Shown one piece after another: positions 1 to 5,747 of a stretch of DNA of 5,886 bases (the stretch's first letter is position 1; each line of letters begins with the position of its first letter). The DNA lies in contig SBHH01000032.1 of assembly GCA_006226265.1 (NCBI GenBank), positions 1 through 5,886 on the forward strand. Reading direction: 5' to 3'. The notes under the pieces are model-generated. The model saw only the letters and a program-made list of their open reading frames with translations. It ran no database searches and was not told the DNA's origin. The position numbers and the translations under genes were made by a program. This stretch comes from Alphaproteobacteria bacterium. GTDB lineage: Bacteria > Pseudomonadota > Alphaproteobacteria > Sneathiellales > Sneathiellaceae.

Positions 1-566
1 ACCAGAAGAATTGCCACGCCTTCCGCATTGATCAATTCCATGGCTTTGATAAGATCCGCGACGACCAGAGGAGCAAGACCTTCCGTCGGTTCGTCCAGCA
101 GCAATAGCTTCGGATTAGTGAGCAGCCCGCGACCAACGGCGAGCATTTGCTGTTCCCCGCCGGACAATGTATCCCCGCGAGAGTTCGCCCGTTCCTTAAG
201 CCGCGGGAAGAGATTGTAGACACGTTCCAGATCCCATGCGCCCTTGCGTCCCATTACTGTTGCAATCCGCAAGTTCTCATCAACACTCAAGGCGGCAAAA
301 ATCCGCCGATCCTCGGGCACAAAGGCGATACCGGATCGCCCCAGCATCTCCGTCGAGACTCTGGTCACATCACGGCCCTCATACATGCGGAGACCAGATA
401 TTAGCGGGTTCAGTCCCATGATCGCTTTCAGCAAAGTGCTTTTACCGGCACCGTTCCGGCCAATAAGGGAAACAACCTCCCCGTCCTCAACCGATATCGA
501 GACATCGTGTAAAGCTTGGGCCTTGCCATAGAAGACATTGCAATTCTGCATTTCCAGAAGGCTCAT
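1..566 (-). CDS. livF: LivF-type ABC transporter ATP-binding protein, C-terminus cut by the window edge
   Basis: This is one of the two cytoplasmic ATPases that drive Liv/HAAT-family uptake through LivH and LivM. My translation gives 188 codons from the ATG at 566 before the window ends; full LivF proteins are usually about 230-240 residues, so the H-loop and C-terminal part lie outside. Visible motifs in order are Walker A GRNGAGKST (residues 36-44), a LivF-type Q-loop region VPEDRRIF (83-90; many LivF proteins have VPEGRR), the ABC signature LSGGEQQ (134-140) and Walker B LLLLDEP (154-160). The start overlaps the livG stop as ATGA (563-566), and GGGAG lies about 7 bases upstream of it. VPE.RR in place of the Q-loop glutamine and the compact N-terminus separate LivF from LivG. 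It is last of the five liv genes in view; whether more genes follow cannot be seen. Confidence 0.95.
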   Translation of the reverse strand, partial: MSLLEMQNCNVFYGKAQALHDVSISVEDGEVVSLIGRNGAGKSTLLKAIMGLNPLISGLRMYEGRDVTRVSTEMLGRSGIAFVPEDRRIFAALSVDENLRIATVMGRKGAWDLERVYNLFPRLKERANSRGDTLSGGEQQMLAVGRGLLTNPKLLLLDEPTEGLAPLVVADLIKAMELINAEGVAILL

Positions 567-1327
567 TCGTCCTCTCCCAGATAAGCGGTTCGGACGCGAG
601 GGTCTTGCTTGATAGTCTCGGCATTGCCAGACGCCAGAATTTCACCCGCGAGCATGACAATAATCTCATCGGAAATTTCCATTACGACGTCCATGTTATG
701 CTCGATCAACAGCACGGTGCGCCCTTGCGACACGCGGCGGATTAATTCAACGGCCTTCTCCCCGACATCATGACCAACCCCGGCGAGCGGCTCATCCAAC
801 AGCAGGACTTTCGGCTCACTTAACAAGGCTAATCCGATTTCAAGCGCTCGCTGATCCCCATGCGAAAGACTTCCGGCATTGACATGACCGAAACTCTCCA
901 GTCCTATCTCAGACAGCACTTTCTCTGCATCATTCGCAATCTCTTTGAACTTGCCGACAGGTCGCCAGAACGGCTGTAGCCTGAAGCGGTGCGCCTGTGC
1001 GGCCAGCCGCAGGTTTTCAAATACCGTCATCTCGGCAAATATCTGGGTAATCTGGAAGCTCCGGCCAAGGCCCGCCCATGTCCGGGCATGCGGAGACTGC
1101 TTCGTAATCTCCTGGTCATTGAGAAACACACGTCCTTTGCTAATGCGGGCGCGCCCCGACAACGCATTCATAAGCGTTGTTTTCCCTGCACCGTTAGGGC
1201 CGATCAATCCATACAGCAGGCCGGGCTTGAACTTATAGGTGACATTGGTGACGGCCTTGAAGGCCCCATAGGACACTTCAATATCCTCACAGCGCAGTAC
1301 ATGCTTAGCTTCTGCTGTGCTATTCAT
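563..1327 (-). CDS. livG: LivG-type ABC transporter ATP-binding protein
   Basis: This is the second cytoplasmic ATPase of the Liv/HAAT transporter, 254 residues, a normal LivG length. Motifs: Walker A GPNGAGKTT (43-51), Q-loop GRSFQI with Gln92, ABC signature LSHGDQR (154-160), Walker B VLLLDEP (174-180), H-loop IEHNMD with His210, and a C-terminal RTAYLGEDE like the V..AYLG end common in LivG. All residues needed for ATP hydrolysis are present. The ATG at 1327 is chosen because it overlaps the livM stop as ATGA (1324-1327) and has GGGAGG (1334-1339 on the complement) 6 bases upstream. The frame stays open back to an ATG at 1462, but that would add 45 residues inside livM with no ABC similarity. 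The stop overlaps the livF start in the same ATGA manner, so translation is probably coupled. Confidence 0.96.
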   Translation of the reverse strand: MNSTAEAKHVLRCEDIEVSYGAFKAVTNVTYKFKPGLLYGLIGPNGAGKTTLMNALSGRARISKGRVFLNDQEITKQSPHARTWAGLGRSFQITQIFAEMTVFENLRLAAQAHRFRLQPFWRPVGKFKEIANDAEKVLSEIGLESFGHVNAGSLSHGDQRALEIGLALLSEPKVLLLDEPLAGVGHDVGEKAVELIRRVSQGRTVLLIEHNMDVVMEISDEIIVMLAGEILASGNAETIKQDPRVRTAYLGEDE

Positions 1328-2271
1328 GACTTGCCTCCCGGCATGATACGGTCCCAGAGTTGCGTAATCAGACCCGCAATACCTTTCGGCATTCCGATCG
1401 TGCAAATAATGAATATGAGACCCAGTATGCCATACCAGTGCGATGTCTGGGTCGACAGCCATTCCCGCATGAATTCGAAAATGGCAACGCCGAGAATAGG
1501 GCCGAACAAAGTTCCCATACCGCCCAACAGGACCATGATGACAACGTCACCGGACGTCGTCCAATGCAGCATCTGCGGGCCGACATAGAAAATCAGCGAC
1601 GCCAGCAGGCCACCGCTTACACCGGCAAAAACGCCGGAAATCGTAAAAACAGACCGTCGCAGACGCTGGACATTAAAGCCGATCTGCTCCGCCCTCACCT
1701 CATTGGATTTGATGGCTTTCAACGCCTGGCCCAGAGGGGATATCCGGATAAGACCGGAGATCAGCAAGGCTAAGATAAATAACGCCAGCAGGAAGAAATA
1801 GTAGTTTCCGTCGTCATAGAAATCGATTCCGAACAGGTCCGGGCGCGGCACTCCGGCGATACCATCGACGCCACCGGTCAGCATCCGCAGCTTTGTTCCT
1901 GCCATGATGTAGATCAATTGCGATAAAGCTAGCGTTAAAAGCGCAAAGAACAACCCCGAAACCCGGATCGCAAAATAGCTGAACACCAGCGCCAGCGCCC
2001 CGCCAACCACACCAGCAGCTCCAAGCGAGGGAATAAATTCCCAGCCCATACGCATAGTAAGGAGTGAAAGCGTATATGCGCCGACACCAAAGAACGCCGC
2101 ATGCCCGAAGGAGAGCATGCCCGCAACACCAAACACCAGATCAAAGCCGATCACAAATATTGACCAGATCAGTATAGCGTTCACCAAGCCAATGCCCTGC
2201 CCGTCCGGGAGTAGCAAAGGCGCGGAAATAATGATGGCGACAAGAAGTGCCATTAAGCGTTGCGAGTTCAT
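1324..2271 (-). CDS. livM: LivM-type branched-chain amino acid ABC transporter permease
   Basis: This inner-membrane permease has 315 residues and pairs with LivH to form the translocation path. It has about eight to ten hydrophobic stretches, for example near residues 5-21, 28-48, 85-105, 157-175, 205-227, 243-267 and 281-303. Family landmarks are GVAGMLSFGHAAFFGVGAY (48-66), TGGVDGIAGVPRP (132-144), a cytoplasmic coupling loop ISPLGQALKAIKSNE (177-191) followed by AEQIGFN, and VLLGGMGTLFGP (247-258). The coupling loop is the expected contact with LivG or LivF. The start overlaps the livH stop as ATGA (2268-2271), with AAGGGG 8 bases upstream. It lacks the long N-terminal extension of E. coli LivM, as is common outside enterics. 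The substrate cannot be read from a permease. Confidence 0.95.
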   Translation of the reverse strand: MNSQRLMALLVAIIISAPLLLPDGQGIGLVNAILIWSIFVIGFDLVFGVAGMLSFGHAAFFGVGAYTLSLLTMRMGWEFIPSLGAAGVVGGALALVFSYFAIRVSGLFFALLTLALSQLIYIMAGTKLRMLTGGVDGIAGVPRPDLFGIDFYDDGNYYFFLLALFILALLISGLIRISPLGQALKAIKSNEVRAEQIGFNVQRLRRSVFTISGVFAGVSGGLLASLIFYVGPQMLHWTTSGDVVIMVLLGGMGTLFGPILGVAIFEFMREWLSTQTSHWYGILGLIFIICTIGMPKGIAGLITQLWDRIMPGGKS

Positions 2272-3125
2272 GCCGTCCGCCCCTTGCGACTAAACAATCC
2301 CTCCGGCCGGAGGATAAGAGTTCCAATCAACAGGATAAAGGTGAGAAAATCGACCCAACTCGGTGCATAGCTATACCCCAGCGCCCGCGTCATCCCGATC
2401 AACAGGGCCGCCATGACGGCCCCGCGAATATTGCCGAGACCGCCGATAATCACGACGATAAAACTGTCGATAATGATGTTAAAGCCCATCCCGAGCTCGA
2501 TTGGAAACAGTGGACCCGCCGCTGCGCCGCCAAGGGCCGCGAGGCCCGCGCCGAAGGAGAAAACCCCTGTGCGGACCAATGAAACATTGATGCCGAGGGT
2601 CCGTGCCATTTCGGGATCGCCGCTGGCGGCACGAATGATCATGCCGTATCGACTGCGGTCAAGCATGAAAAACAGAGCCGCAGAAATAGCGGCACCGAAA
2701 CCGATAATAAACAAGCGGTAACTCGGCACCGAGCTGCCGAACATCTCGATCGCGCCGGAAAACAGTTCCGGCGGATACATCTGCTTGTACTCAAGCCCCC
2801 AAATAATCCTCACAGCTTCATCCAACACCAGAATGAAGCCGAATGTCAGCAAGAGCTGATACACATGATCACGGTCATAAACCGGCCGAAGGGCAATACG
2901 CTCCATTAAGGCACCAACAATCGCCGCGATCATCGGTGCAACTGCCAATCCTACCCAGAAACTACCGGTGAGGTTCACCATCTGAAATGAGAGATATGCG
3001 CCAAGCATATATAACGAACCATGCGCAAAGTTAATTACCCGCAACATGCCAAAAATAAGGGTCAATCCCGCCGCCAACAAAAACAGCAGCATACCCATAG
3101 AAAGGCCTATCACAATGGTGGACAT
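2268..3125 (-). CDS. livH: LivH-type branched-chain amino acid ABC transporter permease
   Basis: This inner-membrane permease has 285 residues and is the partner of LivM. Roughly eight hydrophobic segments are visible, including residues 2-26, 57-77, 92-110, 137-155, 185-205 and 255-275. The N-terminal block LTLIFGMLRVINFAHGSLYM (21-40) is a strong LivH signature. The coupling loop around 158-180 (SRYGMIIRAASGDPEMARTL, then GIN) and VVIIGGLGNIRGAV (224-237) are also typical. The ATG at 3125 has AGGTGA 7 bases upstream. It is the only cistron of the operon not overlapped by its upstream neighbour: 76 bp with a hairpin separate it from livK. It therefore depends on read-through past that hairpin or on an internal promoter, which I do not see. 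Confidence 0.95.
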   Translation of the reverse strand: MSTIVIGLSMGMLLFLLAAGLTLIFGMLRVINFAHGSLYMLGAYLSFQMVNLTGSFWVGLAVAPMIAAIVGALMERIALRPVYDRDHVYQLLLTFGFILVLDEAVRIIWGLEYKQMYPPELFSGAIEMFGSSVPSYRLFIIGFGAAISAALFFMLDRSRYGMIIRAASGDPEMARTLGINVSLVRTGVFSFGAGLAALGGAAAGPLFPIELGMGFNIIIDSFIVVIIGGLGNIRGAVMAALLIGMTRALGYSYAPSWVDFLTFILLIGTLILRPEGLFSRKGRTA

Positions 3126-3132
3126 AACCGGA

Positions 3133-3138
3133 TCACCT
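3133..3138 (-). promoter_or_regulatory. Ribosome binding site of livH
   Basis: AGGTGA on the minus strand lies 7 bases before the ATG at 3125. It is an independent initiation signal in the livK-livH gap, unlike the downstream junctions, which overlap. It supports the chosen livH start. Confidence 0.65.
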
Positions 3139-3150
3139 AACCTGCGATTA

Positions 3151-3185
3151 AAATAAGGGCGGCCGGTATTTGCTTGCGACCGCCC
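3151..3185 (-). terminator. Intercistronic hairpin after livK (attenuator or mRNA-stabilising element)
   Basis: In the minus-strand transcript the arms at 3185-3177 (GGGCGGTCG) and 3165-3157 (CGGCCGCCC) form a 9-bp stem with one G-U pair and an 11-base loop, followed by UUAUUUUAA. On the plus strand the same wobble position becomes a C-A mismatch, so the structure suits the liv transcript. The stem begins 17 bases after the livK stop. The U-tract is interrupted, so full termination is unlikely. Partial termination or protection of the livK 3' end would give more binding protein than membrane parts, a common arrangement in ABC uptake operons. The functional reading is inference. Confidence 0.55.
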
Positions 3186-3201
3186 GGTCTTTTAAGTCAG
3201 C

Positions 3202-4392
3202 CTATTCTGCGCACTCGGGGAAGAGTGCTTCCGGCTGGAAGATGTTCGTGATCTTCATTCTCAGGTCAGGGTAAGGAGCTTCACCCTTTTCAACGACACC
3301 CCAAAGACCGACCTGCAGTGCCTGGTGATCACAGGCGCGCATTTCTTTTCGGCCTTCCACGGAATTTTCGCGAACACTTCCCTCAAAGGCTGTAACCCAT
3401 TTTTCCCGATCCCAGGAACCTGTGCCGTCCACGATATCCAGAAACCAGCTCATGCCATCGAATGCTTCTCCGGCAAAGCTATCCGGCCATTCGTTGAATT
3501 TCGCGCGGTATGCCTCAACAAATGCCTTGTTGGCAGGGTTATCGACAGAATAGTGATACCGAACACCTGAGGCAGCACCCACGGCATCCGGCCCAACGGC
3601 AGCCGCAAGAACTTCATCCTGCAGGACGGGGCCAAACAAGGTCTTGGTCTTACCCAGGCCCGCCTGACCAGCCTGCTTCAGGAACGTAACGCCATCGCTG
3701 CCCGTAACAATAAGGACAACGCCATCGGCATCCGTCTTGGCGATTTTGTCAATAATAACTGAATAGTCACGATTTCCGAGTGGAGCAAAATCAACGCCTA
3801 TAATCTCGATACCTGCTTCCTTGGCAGCAGCGCTGTAGGCTTCCAAGCCATCACGGGTGACAGCATAATCAGCGCCAACCGCGTAGATTTTCTTCAGACC
3901 CGCCGCCTTGGTGTATTCCATCGCCATACGGATTTCCATGCCAAGCGTGTTAGATGTCCGAAAGGTGTAATGATATCCGTTGGCGCGCGTGATTTTATCA
4001 TCAGCGGAGATTGTAACCAGAAGCGGAATTTTACGTTGTTCCGTAATCCCCTGAAGGGCCGCAGTTGACGCTGAACTTGCCGCTCCGAAAATCATCTGTG
4101 CACCGGAGGAAATCAAGCGCGTAGCTTTTTGCACGGCGGGCTGTGGCTTTGTTTCACTATCTTCCCAGGTTACCTCAACGGGCTTGCCGAGAACTTTTCC
4201 ACCGCGCATTTCAATGGCGAGCTGAGCGCCCTGTTTCATACCTTTCCCGATAATCCCGTAGGGTCCGGAGAACGGTAGCACCGCGCCGATCTTGAATGCT
4301 TCCGGTTCATCCGCATACGCGGGAAATGCCCCGGCGCCTCCAATGAGCGCAGCACAAGCCGCACCTAAAATGGTGGATTTAACGATATTCAT
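3202..4392 (-). CDS. livK: Periplasmic Leu/Ile/Val-type (Peripla_BP_6) substrate-binding protein
   Basis: This is the soluble binding protein that would capture the ligand in the periplasm and deliver it to LivHM. It has 396 residues, normal for the family. Residues 1-27 form a Sec signal peptide: Lys5, a hydrophobic core, then AYA before Asp28 as the likely signal peptidase I site; there is no lipobox. The mature start FKIGAVLPFSGPYG (33-46), GAASSASTAALQG (103-115), VGADYAVTRDG (172-182) and RACDHQALQ (352-360) are typical of type I periplasmic binding proteins. The Ser106/Ser107 area matches the ligand-contact segment of Liv binding proteins, but the following SADDKIT (129-135) differs from the SPGAT type of E. 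coli LivJ/K, so the ligand could be another amino acid, an amide or an aromatic or organic acid. The mature protein has two cysteines, 354 and 394. The ATG at 4392 has GGGAGG 4 bases upstream. The gene is first in the operon. Confidence 0.93.
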   Translation of the reverse strand: MNIVKSTILGAACAALIGGAGAFPAYADEPEAFKIGAVLPFSGPYGIIGKGMKQGAQLAIEMRGGKVLGKPVEVTWEDSETKPQPAVQKATRLISSGAQMIFGAASSASTAALQGITEQRKIPLLVTISADDKITRANGYHYTFRTSNTLGMEIRMAMEYTKAAGLKKIYAVGADYAVTRDGLEAYSAAAKEAGIEIIGVDFAPLGNRDYSVIIDKIAKTDADGVVLIVTGSDGVTFLKQAGQAGLGKTKTLFGPVLQDEVLAAAVGPDAVGAASGVRYHYSVDNPANKAFVEAYRAKFNEWPDSFAGEAFDGMSWFLDIVDGTGSWDREKWVTAFEGSVRENSVEGRKEMRACDHQALQVGLWGVVEKGEAPYPDLRMKITNIFQPEALFPECAE

Positions 4393-4396
4393 TATG

Positions 4397-4402
4397 CCTC
4401 CC
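4397..4402 (-). promoter_or_regulatory. Ribosome binding site of livK
   Basis: GGGAGG on the minus strand lies 4 bases before the ATG at 4392, within a purine-rich run (AAAGGGAGG). It is a strong Shine-Dalgarno sequence at slightly short spacing and fixes the livK start. Confidence 0.75.
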
Positions 4403-4491
4403 TTTCGCTGGTGGTATTTTACCGAACCGTTTAATTTTTAAATTTTTGCGTGCGCCAAAATATCCGCACCACGCGCTCCCGAACGCTGATG

Positions 4492-4537
4492 CATTTATAT
4501 AACAGGATGACTGTTTAAGTCAATTTATTTGTTATAT
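4492..4537 (-). repeat. 46-bp promoter element, copy A (liv side), with nested inverted repeats
   Basis: Read on the minus strand from 4537 to 4492, this copy starts with ATATAACAAATA, two bases before the -35 box, and continues through the -10 box. Within it an outer inverted repeat pairs ATATAACA (minus strand, 4537-4530) with TGTTATAT (4504-4497), 8 of 8 bases, 25 bp apart. An inner inverted repeat TGACT-GTTTA-AGTCA (4508-4522, plus strand) is also perfect. The two centres lie about 2 bp apart. The outer right arm overlaps the -10 region and the inner left arm overlaps the -35 box, as expected for a repressor or promoter-proximal regulator site. The same 46-bp layout recurs in opposite orientation at 4668-4713. 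Confidence 0.6.
4494..4523 (-). promoter_or_regulatory. Predicted sigma-70-type promoter of the liv operon
   Basis: On the minus strand, TTGACT (4523-4518) is followed by TATAAA (4499-4494) at 18-bp spacing; an overlapping TATATA at 4501-4496 gives 16-bp spacing. Each box used here matches the sigma-70 consensus at five of six positions. Transcription would begin near 4487 and leave a leader of about 95 bases before livK. The promoter sits within nested inverted repeats, so an operator overlap is likely. Positions come from pattern reading, not from mapped transcripts. Confidence 0.6.
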
Positions 4538-4542
4538 GTATA

Positions 4543-4562
4543 AGCCTTGTTTTTTCAGGGCT
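4543..4562. repeat. Inverted repeat with a six-T loop
   Basis: AGCCTTG (4543-4549) and CAGGGCT (4556-4562) flank TTTTTT. As plus-strand RNA they form a 7-bp stem with one G-U pair; on the minus strand that pair is a mismatch. The T run is in the loop and not after the stem, so it is not a normal terminator. It lies just upstream of the liv promoter element and could be a protein-binding dyad or chance. Confidence 0.35.
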
Positions 4563-4667
4563 CAATGATTACCAACGCCCGCCCACTATCAACAATTCCG
4601 CGACACATTTAACCTTGGCAAAAGTCTGGATTAGAAACAATATACACACATTCTTTCCGTACATAAA

Positions 4668-4713
4668 ATATAACAAATACCTTGATCTAATAAGGTAAGC
4701 TGTTTATTAAATA
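4668..4713 (+). repeat. 46-bp promoter element, copy B (SDR side), inverted relative to copy A
   Basis: Aligned without gaps to copy A read on the minus strand, 32 of 46 positions agree. Identical blocks are element positions 1-12 (ATATAACAAATA), 15-18 (TTGA), 21-23 (TAA), 33-37 (CTGTT) and 41-45 (TAAAT). The right arm of the outer dyad is degenerate here (TGTTTATT against TGTTATAT), and the inner TGACT/AGTCA repeat is not kept. The 12-base block lies outside the -35 and -10 boxes, so promoter consensus alone does not explain it. The likely role is a shared regulator site, which is inference. Confidence 0.55.
4682..4710 (+). promoter_or_regulatory. Predicted promoter of the SDR gene
   Basis: TTGATC (4682-4687) is followed by TATTAA (4705-4710) at 17-bp spacing, each with four of six consensus matches. 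The boxes fall at the same element positions as the liv promoter in copy A, which is the main reason to prefer this site. Transcription would start near 4717 and leave a leader of roughly 240 bases before the ATG at 4956, which is long. A nearer promoter cannot be excluded. Confidence 0.4.
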
Positions 4714-4733
4714 TTGGGTGATTTTACGGATCA

Positions 4734-4755
4734 CGGCCAACAAAAAGCATGGCCG
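4734..4755 (+). other. Leader hairpin upstream of the SDR gene
   Basis: CGGCCA (4734-4739) pairs with TGGCCG (4750-4755) around a 10-base A-rich loop, a perfect 6-bp stem. It would lie about 17 bases after the predicted SDR transcription start and also covers the ATG of the small ORF at 4749. It is followed by AATTTC and not a T run, so it is not an intrinsic terminator. It may protect or structure the 5' end, or serve as a protein site. Confidence 0.35.
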
Positions 4756-4922
4756 AATTTCAAGAAGGAAACGGACAATCCAAACAAGAAAATCAGTGTC
4801 AGGGATCGAAATTGGCAATGAAAATATTTCGCCTGATTAAGGTTATAAGCTGCTCAATCAACGCAAAGATTGATGGTCATAACGGTTTGTTTTCGGCGAG
4901 ATCACTTTCGGACAATATGTGA
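4749..4922 (+). CDS. Doubtful 57-codon small ORF in the SDR leader
   Basis: An ATG at 4749 opens 57 codons ending in TGA at 4920-4922, 33 bases before the SDR start. The product would begin MAEFQEGNGQSKQENQCQGS, be polar and basic overall, and have one short hydrophobic stretch (IFRLIKVISCSI, residues 26-37). I do not recognise it. There is no Shine-Dalgarno sequence before the ATG, and the ATG is in the stem of a hairpin. Both count against translation. An in-frame Met at residue 24 is also poorly placed. It is listed because it almost fills the predicted leader and could be an upstream ORF; chance is more likely. Confidence 0.12.
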   Translation: MAEFQEGNGQSKQENQCQGSKLAMKIFRLIKVISCSINAKIDGHNGLFSARSLSDNM

Positions 4923-4941
4923 CTGATGTAATTGCAATACT

Positions 4942-4947
4942 AGGGAG
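4942..4947 (+). promoter_or_regulatory. Ribosome binding site of the SDR gene
   Basis: AGGGAG lies 8 bases before the ATG at 4956. An in-frame TAG at 4941-4943 overlaps this site, so the frame cannot extend upstream and the start is well fixed. Confidence 0.8.
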
Positions 4948-4955
4948 AAACCGCC

Positions 4956-5747
4956 ATGGAAGATTACGGAGTAGCATTGGTTACCGGCGCTGGTTCAGGG
5001 ATCGGTCAAACGACGGCTATACTCCTTGCCGAAAAAGGAGCGCGAGTCGTCGTCACCGATATTTCCGAAGCAGGAATCTCGGAGACCATAAATAAAATTG
5101 AAGAAAAGGGCGGCATGGCCCTTGGCCAAAGACTGGATGTCTCCGACCCGGATGATATCGAGGCCGCTTTTGCAGCCGCAGAAAGCTGGGATAAATGCGT
5201 GGATGTGCTGGTGAATAATGCCGGGATTGTCAATATTCAATCATTCCTCGACTATACCGCCCGGGACTGGCAACAGGTAATGCTGGTCAACCTCACCGGC
5301 AGCTTCCTGTGCGCCCAGCGCGCTGCACGGGACATGGTGAAGCAATCCTATGGACGAATTATCAATATGGCTTCCGTCAGCGGTCTTCGGGCCGGTGTCG
5401 GACGGACAGCCTATGGGACATCGAAGGCGGCGATTATTGGTCTGACCCGCCAAATTGCTCTTGAGATGGGGCCTTATGGCATAACAGCAAATGCCGTTGC
5501 GCCCGGTCCAATAATGACTCCTCTCGTAGAAGCCAATTATACGGAAGAAACCATCTCCCGCCTGCTGCCGATGATCCCGGCAGGTCGTTTCGGAAGCTGC
5601 TCGGATATCGGCGATGCTGTTTGCTATCTGGCGAGTCCCAAAACCGGATACGTAAACGGTGAGATATTAACCGTTGATGGAGGGTATTTTTCTTCTGGAA
5701 TGACACAAACAGGAAAGCTGGACATGACACGCGGCGAAAGCAAGTGA
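4956..5747 (+). CDS. Short-chain dehydrogenase/reductase (SDR), classical FabG-like, probably NAD(H)-dependent
   Basis: This cytoplasmic oxidoreductase has 263 residues and would interconvert an alcohol and a ketone; the exact substrate is not readable. The Rossmann cofactor motif TGAGSGIG lies at 10-17. Asp35 at the end of the second strand (VVVTDIS) favours NAD over NADP. DV at 61-62, NNAG at 87-90, and the catalytic tetrad Asn112, Ser140, Tyr153 and Lys157 (YGTSK) are all present, as are PGP (183-185) and the C-terminal VDGGY (240-244). After VDGGY comes a tail of about 19 residues, longer than in FabG. That tail and the transporter neighbour argue for a catabolic dehydrogenase over fatty-acid FabG. 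The start is fixed by AGGGAG and an in-frame TAG just upstream. The gene diverges from the liv operon and probably shares its regulation. Confidence 0.93.
   Translation: MEDYGVALVTGAGSGIGQTTAILLAEKGARVVVTDISEAGISETINKIEEKGGMALGQRLDVSDPDDIEAAFAAAESWDKCVDVLVNNAGIVNIQSFLDYTARDWQQVMLVNLTGSFLCAQRAARDMVKQSYGRIINMASVSGLRAGVGRTAYGTSKAAIIGLTRQIALEMGPYGITANAVAPGPIMTPLVEANYTEETISRLLPMIPAGRFGSCSDIGDAVCYLASPKTGYVNGEILTVDGGYFSSGMTQTGKLDMTRGESK

Larger units (their letters stand above)
4393..4955. other. AT-rich divergent intergenic region between livK and the SDR gene
   Basis: This 563-bp stretch has no convincing protein gene and is clearly richer in A and T than the flanking genes. Reading left to right it holds the livK leader (4393 to about 4487) with a small GC-rich hairpin at 4450-4469 (GTGCG/CGCAC, 10-base loop). 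Next come the predicted liv promoter inside a dyad element (4492-4537) and a hairpin with a six-T loop (4543-4562). A featureless AT-rich stretch covers about 4563-4667. The predicted SDR promoter lies in an oppositely oriented copy of the same element (4668-4713). The final part is a long candidate SDR leader (about 4717-4955) with a hairpin at 4734-4755 and a weak small ORF. Its size is ample for two divergent promoters with shared control. Confidence 0.8.

Noticed and set aside
1328..1462. In-frame N-terminal extension of livG back to an ATG at 1462
   Set aside because: The extra 45 residues lie wholly within livM, show no ABC-type features, and the ATG at 1327 has both an ATGA overlap and a GGGAGG site 6 bases upstream.
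989..1588. 199-codon plus-strand open frame opposite livG and livM
   Set aside because: It is antisense to two clear transporter genes, its translation has no recognisable domain, and its composition is that of a reverse-strand shadow.
4615..4646. Alternative plus-strand promoter TTGGCA followed by TATACA or AATATA
   Set aside because: Spacing is 20 bp to TATACA, and AATATA at 18 bp is a poor -10 box; the site at 4682-4710 fits better and matches the liv promoter layout.
4812..4848. Nearer plus-strand promoter from TTGGCA and TTATAA
   Set aside because: The 25-bp spacing is too long for a sigma-70 promoter, and no -35-like box lies at a proper distance from TTATAA.
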